In this document: piece by piece, positions 60,201 through 64,000 of the stretch
How the letters are laid out: each line of letters begins with the position of its first letter
Position numbering within the stretch: position 1 is the first letter of the stretch
Source: Nitratireductor soli
GTDB lineage: Bacteria; Pseudomonadota; Alphaproteobacteria; Rhizobiales; Rhizobiaceae
NCBI RefSeq assembly: GCF_001050155.1
Contig: NZ_LFVY01000012.1
Span: 124,001-188,000 of the forward strand
Length of the DNA: 64,000 bases
Reading direction: 5' to 3'
Program-made: the position numbers and the translations under genes
Notes under the pieces: model-generated
Databases searched by the model: none
Seen by the model: only the letters and a program-made list of their open reading frames with translations
Told to the model about the DNA's origin: nothing

Positions 60201-60850
60201 CGCACTATCTGCGCCGCTTCCGCCGCACTGTGTCCGATGGCGGCTCCGCCGTGGAAGGCGCGCCGCTGGCGGGCGCCGCTGTTGCCGGCCTGATGCCGAA
60301 GACCGACAGGGCATGGATCGGGCGTGCCGACCGTCTGGCCACGTTGCGCCGGCTTTTGCGCGGCAAGGCGACGGACGCCATGGCCGCAGCCGCCGGTCTC
60401 GACCAGGGGCCGATCGACCTGCCGGGACCGACGGGCGAGGCCAACACGCTGATGCTGACGCCGCGCGGCCGGGTTCTGTGTCTTGGCGCCGACGCGGACG
60501 CGCTGTTGGCCCAGGCGGTTCAGGCGCTGGCCGCCGGCAATGCGGTGCTGGCGGTCCATCCCGATGCCTCGCGCGTGCTGAAACCGCTTCTGGGCCAGGG
60601 CTTGCCCGTGGCGGCGGCCGATGGCGTTGTGGAGCCGGCAAGCCTGGCCGGCCTGCCGCTTGATCTCGTTGCCGCAAACGGCGCCGACGCATGGCTGAAA
60701 GCCTTGCGTATGGCGCTCGCCGAGCGCGCCGGCGCCATCGTGCCGCTCGTCACGGAAACGCTGTATCCGGCAGCCTACGCCCATGAACGGGCCATCTGCG
60801 TCGACACCACTGCGGCCGGCGGCAATGCCAGCCTGCTTGCCGCCGTCTGA
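57239..60850 (+). CDS. putA: Bifunctional proline dehydrogenase/P5C dehydrogenase
   Basis: 1203 residues. Residues about 130-460 are the FAD-linked proline dehydrogenase barrel (NPGISVKLSALHPRY, GVVVQAYGPRAPFVLDWL, RLVKGAYWDTEIK). Residues about 530-990 are the aldehyde dehydrogenase with Glu776 in LIAETGGLNAM and Cys810 in FQSAGQRCSALR, 34 apart. The C-terminal 200 residues are the lid domain. It converts proline to glutamate. It lacks the ribbon-helix-helix DNA-binding domain of the E. coli enzyme, consistent with control by the divergent Lrp-type regulator. ATG 57239 has GAGG upstream. Confidence 0.95.
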   Translation: MPETANAALRSAIRAHYLADEAQAVDNLVRLAGLSSTDRQAISDNAADLVRAVRGSGDMHLMEAFLSEYGLSTREGVALMCLAEALLRVPDAETMDDLIRDKIAPHDWSAHSGESASIFVNASTWALMLTGRVLDEEGEGVEATLRGLVRRLGEPVIRKAVSKAMREMGEQFVLGRTIDEAMKRGQPMVAKGYSYSYDMLGEAARTEADALRYHKAYADAIAALKRHSNRDDIRANPGISVKLSALHPRYEEAQKERMLPIMVERLTSLALDARDARMGLNIDAEEADRLDLSLDVIETVLADEAFAGWDGFGVVVQAYGPRAPFVLDWLYDLAERLDRRIMVRLVKGAYWDTEIKRAQVMGLEGFPVFTRKVNTDVSYIACARKLIGMTDRVYPQFATHNAHTAAAILAMAPDRAAFEFQRLHGMGEALHETVRKREGTRCRIYAPVGAHQDLLAYLVRRLLENGANSSFVHQIVDTAVSAETIATDPFAGVEGQPAANPAIQRPLEIFGAGRTNSRGWDITDPLTLAALDAARAPFAAPHVWRAESITRAKGKGDMRPVVNPAQVSEQVGTVRDATRQQAGEAVGLALEAQPAWAARPVTERAAILRRIADLYEAHAAEFFALATREAGKTLADGIAEVREAVDFLRYYASEARQAERDTEARGIIVCISPWNFPLAIFTGQIAAALVTGNAVIAKPAEQTSLIAARAVALMHEAGIPIDVIQLLTGDGPTVGGPLTADPRIAGVCFTGSTEVARLIERQLATHAAPDAMLIAETGGLNAMIVDSTALPEQAVRDIVASAFQSAGQRCSALRMLYIQKDVEKRMLEMLEGAMRALTIGDPWQISTDVGPVIDDEALQGIADYNRQMTDRGRLIAALDAPEGGRHVAPTAFKVSGIGELEREVFGPVLHVASFDADAIDDVISAVNAKGYGLTFGLHTRIDARAQHVIDHVHAGNIYVNRNQIGAVVGAQPFGGEGLSGTGPKAGGPHYLRRFRRTVSDGGSAVEGAPLAGAAVAGLMPKTDRAWIGRADRLATLRRLLRGKATDAMAAAAGLDQGPIDLPGPTGEANTLMLTPRGRVLCLGADADALLAQAVQALAAGNAVLAVHPDASRVLKPLLGQGLPVAAADGVVEPASLAGLPLDLVAANGADAWLKALRMALAERAGAIVPLVTETLYPAAYAHERAICVDTTAAGGNASLLAAV

Positions 60851-60853
60851 CCG

Positions 60854-61741
60854 TCAACGCTTGAAAGCGAGCGGCACCGTAAAGCCCCAGGACGAGCGGC
60901 CGGCATCGGCCGGTATCGATGGGAAGGGGGCGGCACGGTGCACGGTTTCGATCGCCGCCTTGTCGAGCACCGGCGAGCCGGAGCTGCGCACGACGCGCAC
61001 GCCGCTCACCGCGCCGTTTTGCGCCACCGTAAAGCGCACATGCGCTTCGCCGCGCAGCCGCTCGCGCTTGGCCGCGCTCGGATAGCGCAGGGAACGGCGC
61101 AGCTTCGAGACGATCTTGCCGGGATAGTTCGACGTCCGCGCGTTGCCGCTTTGCGAAGCGCGCGCCGTCTGCCGCCCCTTCGCCGCCTCGCCGGCATTCT
61201 GCCTGCCGGACGCGCTGCCGCGTTGGGCGTCCTGCCTGTCCTGCCCGCGCGACCCCGAGGTTCGCGGCTTCTTCTGCCGGGTCTCCGCCTTGCGCGTCTC
61301 GCGTGGCTGCGGCTTGCTCTCCTGCACCGTTTTCCTGGGCGGCACGTAATCGGGCCGGGGGGTCGGAAGGGGCGCATCGGCGGCCACCACGGCAATCTCC
61401 GCTTGCTCTACCGGCTCGACCGTTTCGACGGGTGTCTCGGCTACCGCGACCTCCACCGCTTCGCTTTCGACCGGCGTCGCCGTCGGTTCGGGAGCGATCT
61501 CCGTCGCGGTTTCAGGCTCCACCGCGGCGGGTGTCTCATCGATGACCGGCGCGACCTCGTCGATCGTTTCGCCGGACGACAACTGGTCGGCGAATGCGTT
61601 GCCGGCGATGGCGATTTCGGTGGTGCCGCCGCCGGCGATCTCCACCTGCGGCGCGCGCAGCCCGATGAAGCCGGCGGCTCCGGCGTGAAGGCTGAGAGAA
61701 ATGGCGATCGCCGCCGTCCATTTCAGTGTCCTGGCGTTCAT
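60854..61741 (-). CDS. TonB-type energy transducer
   Basis: 295 residues. N-terminal membrane segment (WTAAIAISLSLHAGAAGFIGL), a long Pro/Glu/Ala-rich periplasmic stretch (residues about 60-190, with an Arg/Lys/Gln-rich section toward its end), and a C-terminal TonB domain (YPSAAKRERLRGEAHVRFTVAQNGAVSGVRVVRSSGSPVLDKAAIETVHRAAPFPSIP). It would couple ExbBD proton flow to an outer membrane receptor. Start ATG 61741 overlaps the stop of the second exbD by ATGA. 3 bases from the convergent putA stop. Confidence 0.88.
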   Translation of the reverse strand: MNARTLKWTAAIAISLSLHAGAAGFIGLRAPQVEIAGGGTTEIAIAGNAFADQLSSGETIDEVAPVIDETPAAVEPETATEIAPEPTATPVESEAVEVAVAETPVETVEPVEQAEIAVVAADAPLPTPRPDYVPPRKTVQESKPQPRETRKAETRQKKPRTSGSRGQDRQDAQRGSASGRQNAGEAAKGRQTARASQSGNARTSNYPGKIVSKLRRSLRYPSAAKRERLRGEAHVRFTVAQNGAVSGVRVVRSSGSPVLDKAAIETVHRAAPFPSIPADAGRSSWGFTVPLAFKR

Positions 61742-62148
61742 GGTTCCGCCCGTTCCGTGACAATGCTGATCTTGCCGGCGCCGGCCGCCCTGAGCGCGCC
61801 GACGATGTCGACCAGCCGGGCGGCAGGCAGGTCGCGGTCGGCCGCCACCCGGATTTCCAGCGTTTGCCCGCTCTGCATGTCGGCCTCGGCATGGTGCCGC
61901 GCAACGAAGCCGGCGGCATCGACCACCGTTCCTTCCGCGCGCATCTCGCCATCCTTGGTGACGAACAACGCGCCGGGTGGCTCCGAACGCTCCGCATCGC
62001 TGGTCGAGATCAGCGCCACCGCATTGTCGAGCGGCGGCGTCAGCGTTCCCGCCACCAGGAAGAAGATCAGCATCAGGAAGACGATGTTGATCAGCGTGAC
62101 CGTGCTTTCACGCGGCCGGGTTTGACGGGGGCGGGCAAGACGCAGCAT
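61738..62148 (-). CDS. ExbD/TolR family proton-channel protein (second copy)
   Basis: 136 residues with one N-terminal membrane helix (INIVFLMLIFFLVAGTL) and a periplasmic domain. The helix lacks the conserved Asp, since the usual LxDxxF pattern reads LINIVFLMLIFF; this contrasts with the first exbD, which reads LIDVIFLLLLFF. This may be the accessory partner that lets ExbB form a mixed complex (inference). It lies 3 bases after the first exbD and overlaps the tonB start. Confidence 0.85.
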   Translation of the reverse strand: MLRLARPRQTRPRESTVTLINIVFLMLIFFLVAGTLTPPLDNAVALISTSDAERSEPPGALFVTKDGEMRAEGTVVDAAGFVARHHAEADMQSGQTLEIRVAADRDLPAARLVDIVGALRAAGAGKISIVTERAEP

Positions 62149-62151
62149 GGG

Positions 62152-62541
62152 TTATCTCGCAATCGACAGGGTTAGCGTGGTGTCCTTGCGGATGCGCTCG
62201 ACGGCGCTCACCAGGGCCTGCGACGTCAGCGCGCCGCGCACCAGAAGCACCGCCGTGTCGGCGCCGCTCTCGTCGAGACGCGCCAGTTCGGCGATGGCCT
62301 CCTCCTCGGGCAAGGACAGGCCGTTGATGCGCCAGCCTTCGGCATCATCGACGCGAACCAACACATCTGGTGTCTTGCCGCCGGCCGATGTCGCCGCCGG
62401 GCCGCCGGAAATCTCCACTTTCGCGAAGCGCGTGAAGGTCGACGACAGCATGAAGAACAGCAGCAAGAGAAAGATCACGTCGATCAGCGAGGTGAGCGAC
62501 AGCGGCCGGCGCCGATGGATCGCCTGGGCGTCAATGCGCAT
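62152..62541 (-). CDS. ExbD/TolR family proton-channel protein (first copy)
   Basis: About 129 residues. N-terminal helix SLTSLIDVIFLLLLFFMLSS contains the conserved proton-pathway Asp of ExbD (in LIDVIF). The periplasmic part ends ALVSAVERIRKDTTLTLSIAR. The start is either ATG 62541 or ATG 62553; both overlap the end of the exbB gene. It pairs with ExbB in the inner membrane to use the proton gradient. Confidence 0.88.
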   Translation of the reverse strand: MRIDAQAIHRRRPLSLTSLIDVIFLLLLFFMLSSTFTRFAKVEISGGPAATSAGGKTPDVLVRVDDAEGWRINGLSLPEEEAIAELARLDESGADTAVLLVRGALTSQALVSAVERIRKDTTLTLSIAR

Positions 62542-63232
62542 GGCGGGCCCCATGCAACATGGCCGGCGCCGGGGATGTGGCCGCCGGCTGCTCGGCCTCG
62601 CCGGACATACTGTGCGACAGGACTGAGCTTGTCATCGTCTCGATCGCCACCCGCTCGTTTTCCAGCCGGGTTTCGAACCAGGTGAGGACCAGCGAGATGG
62701 GCATCGCCACGGCCAGGCCGCAAGCCGTGGTCAAAAGAGCGACCCAGATGCCGCCGGCCAAAAGGGATGGATCGACATTGTTGCCGGCCTGCTGCAATTG
62801 CTGAAAGGCGTCGATCATGCCGAGCACCGTGCCGAACAGGCCGAGCAGCGGTGCCACCTGGGCAATGGCGTCGAGGGCGCGAAAGCCACGCTGCAATTCA
62901 TGCAGCCGGCTGAGCACGATGCGGCTCACCTCGTCCTCGACCGCGTCCTTGGTCGTGCCTGAGCCCGCCAGCCGGATGGCCGCCGCCAGCGCTTCCTCCA
63001 GCGGCGAGCGGGCATTGCCGAGGGCGGCGCGCGCTTCGCCATGGTTGCGGTGGAACCAGGCATGCAGGGCGCGCTTGGCCCGCCCGCGCCGGCCGATGCG
63101 CTCGCGCTGGAACTGCGCCAGCTTCAGGAGAATCAGCGCCACGGCGAAAACCGACAGCACCAGCAGGATCGCCACGACGGGGCCGCCGAGCTTGAGGAAG
63201 GAGCCGATTGTGGTGGCGAGGCCGTCGATCAT
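62531..63232 (-). CDS. ExbB/MotA/TolQ family proton channel
   Basis: 233 residues with three membrane helices: about 17-38 (GPVVAILLVLSVFAVALILLKLAQFQ), about 108-133 (LDAIAQVAPLLGLFGTVLGMIDAFQQL) and about 145-172 (ALLTTACGLAVAMPISLVLTWF). LLGLFGTVLGMIDAF and TACGLAVAMPI are the ExbB signatures. It is the first gene of the exbB-exbD-exbD-tonB group downstream of the receptor gene. Its N-terminal region MIDGLATTIGSFLKLGGP is membrane-proximal. Confidence 0.92.
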   Translation of the reverse strand: MIDGLATTIGSFLKLGGPVVAILLVLSVFAVALILLKLAQFQRERIGRRGRAKRALHAWFHRNHGEARAALGNARSPLEEALAAAIRLAGSGTTKDAVEDEVSRIVLSRLHELQRGFRALDAIAQVAPLLGLFGTVLGMIDAFQQLQQAGNNVDPSLLAGGIWVALLTTACGLAVAMPISLVLTWFETRLENERVAIETMTSSVLSHSMSGEAEQPAATSPAPAMLHGARHAH

Positions 63233-63307
63233 GATGTGTATTCCTGTCGTTTCCGTTGGGTCGGCTGTTTGCCGAAGCTGCTCCGGTTGCTTGCCGAAGA
63301 CGCCCGG

Positions 63308-63769
63308 TTATTTTCCAAAGGCAATGTCGCTGCGCGTCGTGGGCGTCAGCCTGGCGATGCAATCGCCGGTTTCGATGCGGTCGCCTTCGCAGGCGGTGGC
63401 GTCGTTGATCAGCACGCGGCCGATCTGTGCGCAGTCGGCATCGGCCAGATCGAAGCGGCGTACCTTGGTCTTTTCCGCCGGCAGATCCTGGAAATCGAGC
63501 ACCATCAGGCGGTCGACCAGCCCTTGCTTGTCGAACAGGGCGATTTCATAGGCCGCCTTGTCGATGTCGTGTTCCAGCCCGTTCTGCACCACGAAGGCGA
63601 TGCGGCAGCCCTTGTCGCTGGCTTCGAGGGCGTTGAGTTCGAGATTGATTGTTTTCGCCGGCGCCGTTTCCTGCGCCGGCGCGCCTAACGGCATCATCAC
63701 GGCCATTCCCGCCGCCAGCGCAAGGCCGGCGGCGGGCAGGGAGGTGCGGATCGGGTTGATGGATGACAT
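63308..63769 (-). CDS. Small secreted protein of TonB system locus
   Basis: 153 residues with a signal peptide (residues 1 to about 33, LPAAGLALAAGMAVMMPLGAPAQ). Mature part: INLELNALEASDKGCRIAFVVQNGLEHDIDKAAYEIALFDKQGLVDRLMVLDFQDLPAEKTKVRRFDLADADCAQIGRVLINDATAC. Four cysteines may give two disulphides. I do not recognise a family name, but similar exported proteins stand beside TonB-dependent receptor genes in this order. It begins 5 bases after the receptor stop, so it is in the same transcript. Confidence 0.7.
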   Translation of the reverse strand: MSSINPIRTSLPAAGLALAAGMAVMMPLGAPAQETAPAKTINLELNALEASDKGCRIAFVVQNGLEHDIDKAAYEIALFDKQGLVDRLMVLDFQDLPAEKTKVRRFDLADADCAQIGRVLINDATACEGDRIETGDCIARLTPTTRSDIAFGK

Positions 63770-63774
63770 GGCGC

Positions 63775-64000
63775 TCAGCCTCCCAGGCGCATGGTTGCGC
63801 CGACCTTCACGGTGAGGCCGGGCTGGTTGTATTTGCCGCCGGAGATGTCGGCCATCGGCAGCATGTATTTCTCGTCGAGGAGGTTATCGACGCGGAAATC
63901 GAAGCGCAGATTCTCGGTCGCCTGATAGTTGGCGTAGAGGTTCACCAGCGTGTAGTCCTCGGCGAATGTCGACCCCTTGGGCGCCTTGTTGAACTGAACC
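63775..64000 (-). CDS. TonB-dependent receptor, C-terminal end (gene continues beyond window)
   Basis: The last 74 codons of an outer-membrane receptor. TFAEDYTLVNLYANYQATENLRFDFRVDNLLDEKYMLP is the canonical second-to-last beta strands with the FRVDNLLDEKY motif, and the end GLTVKVGATMRLGG is the last strand. The substrate (siderophore, heme, or other) is not visible. It heads the putative operon receptor-secreted protein-exbB-exbD-exbD-tonB, a self-contained uptake unit. Confidence 0.9.
   Translation of the reverse strand, partial: VQFNKAPKGSTFAEDYTLVNLYANYQATENLRFDFRVDNLLDEKYMLPMADISGGKYNQPGLTVKVGATMRLGG

Noticed and set aside
1-64000. CRISPR array, prophage or insertion sequence with transposase
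   Set aside because: No regularly spaced direct repeats, phage genes or transposase frames were recognised.
1-64000. tRNA or rRNA genes
   Set aside because: No tRNA cloverleaf with CCA-type end or rRNA-like stretch was found by eye; short tRNA genes could still be missed.

Overview
The window is GC-rich chromosomal DNA, densely packed, from an alphaproteobacterium of the order Hyphomicrobiales (Rhizobiales), most likely a Mesorhizobium/Nitratireductor/Aquamicrobium-type member of the Phyllobacteriaceae. The grounds are the purS-purQ-purC-purB neighbourhood with an F1-ATPase zeta inhibitor gene, the acpXL-to-lpxXL very-long-chain fatty acid (VLCFA) lipid A cluster, a PutA without an N-terminal DNA-binding domain beside a divergent Lrp-type regulator, and at least six RIME-like palindromic intergenic repeats. 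No rRNA, tRNA, prophage, transposase or CRISPR array was seen. The genus is inference.

Layout. 1-6.1 kb: de novo purine synthesis (purQ, purS, purC, purB) mixed with the zeta subunit, an HpcH/HpaI aldolase, an RBBP9-type hydrolase and a VOC protein. 6.2-9.7 kb: a small membrane protein, a DUF2259 secreted protein, a P1-family (DmpA/NylC-like) self-cleaving hydrolase coupled to a Leu/Ile/Val-type solute-binding protein. 10-16.3 kb: flavin reductase, then a translationally coupled maturation module for molybdenum hydroxylases (MoxR, CoxE-like VWA, split XdhC, fused molybdopterin-binding/MobA-like protein) without the enzyme it should serve. 16.4-23.6 kb: DUF1176, a J-domain-like protein, MATE exporter, betaine-homocysteine methyltransferase with an AT-rich operator candidate, XRE regulator, fatty acid desaturase, PhnD-like protein.

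23.6-32.8 kb: methylated-amine and branched-chain catabolism: a DMGDH/SARDH-type fused flavoprotein, a DUF559 protein, an MttB-family methyltransferase without pyrrolysine, a class III aminotransferase, 3-hydroxyisobutyrate dehydrogenase and an acyl-CoA dehydrogenase. 33-39.2 kb: cobQ and small regulators, transporters and a 258-bp MITE-like element. 39.2-45.7 kb: an oligopeptide-type ABC importer with an M20 deacetylase/peptidase. 45.8-51.2 kb: L,D-transpeptidase, then lpxXL-adh2XL-fabF1XL-fabF2XL-acpXL; no fabZ lies between acpXL and fabF2XL, and FabF2XL has lost the condensing cysteine. 51.4-60.9 kb: histidine phosphatase, AEC transporter, aldehyde dehydrogenase, a YtkA/FixH-like plus MauG-like pair, putR/putA. 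60.9-64 kb: tonB-exbD-exbD-exbB, a secreted protein and the end of a TonB-dependent receptor.

The most distinctive content is repeat biology rather than a new enzyme system: several families of palindromic elements sit between genes (RIME-like, a 119-121-bp inverted-repeat element in two copies, a GGTCTGACC dyad element, a CCTCTCCCC palindrome and a lone 258-bp MITE-like element). One RIME supplies the stop codons of two convergent genes. A structured RNA with a good terminator is proposed downstream of the 3-hydroxyisobutyrate dehydrogenase gene. I did not find a convincing previously undescribed defence or biosynthetic system.
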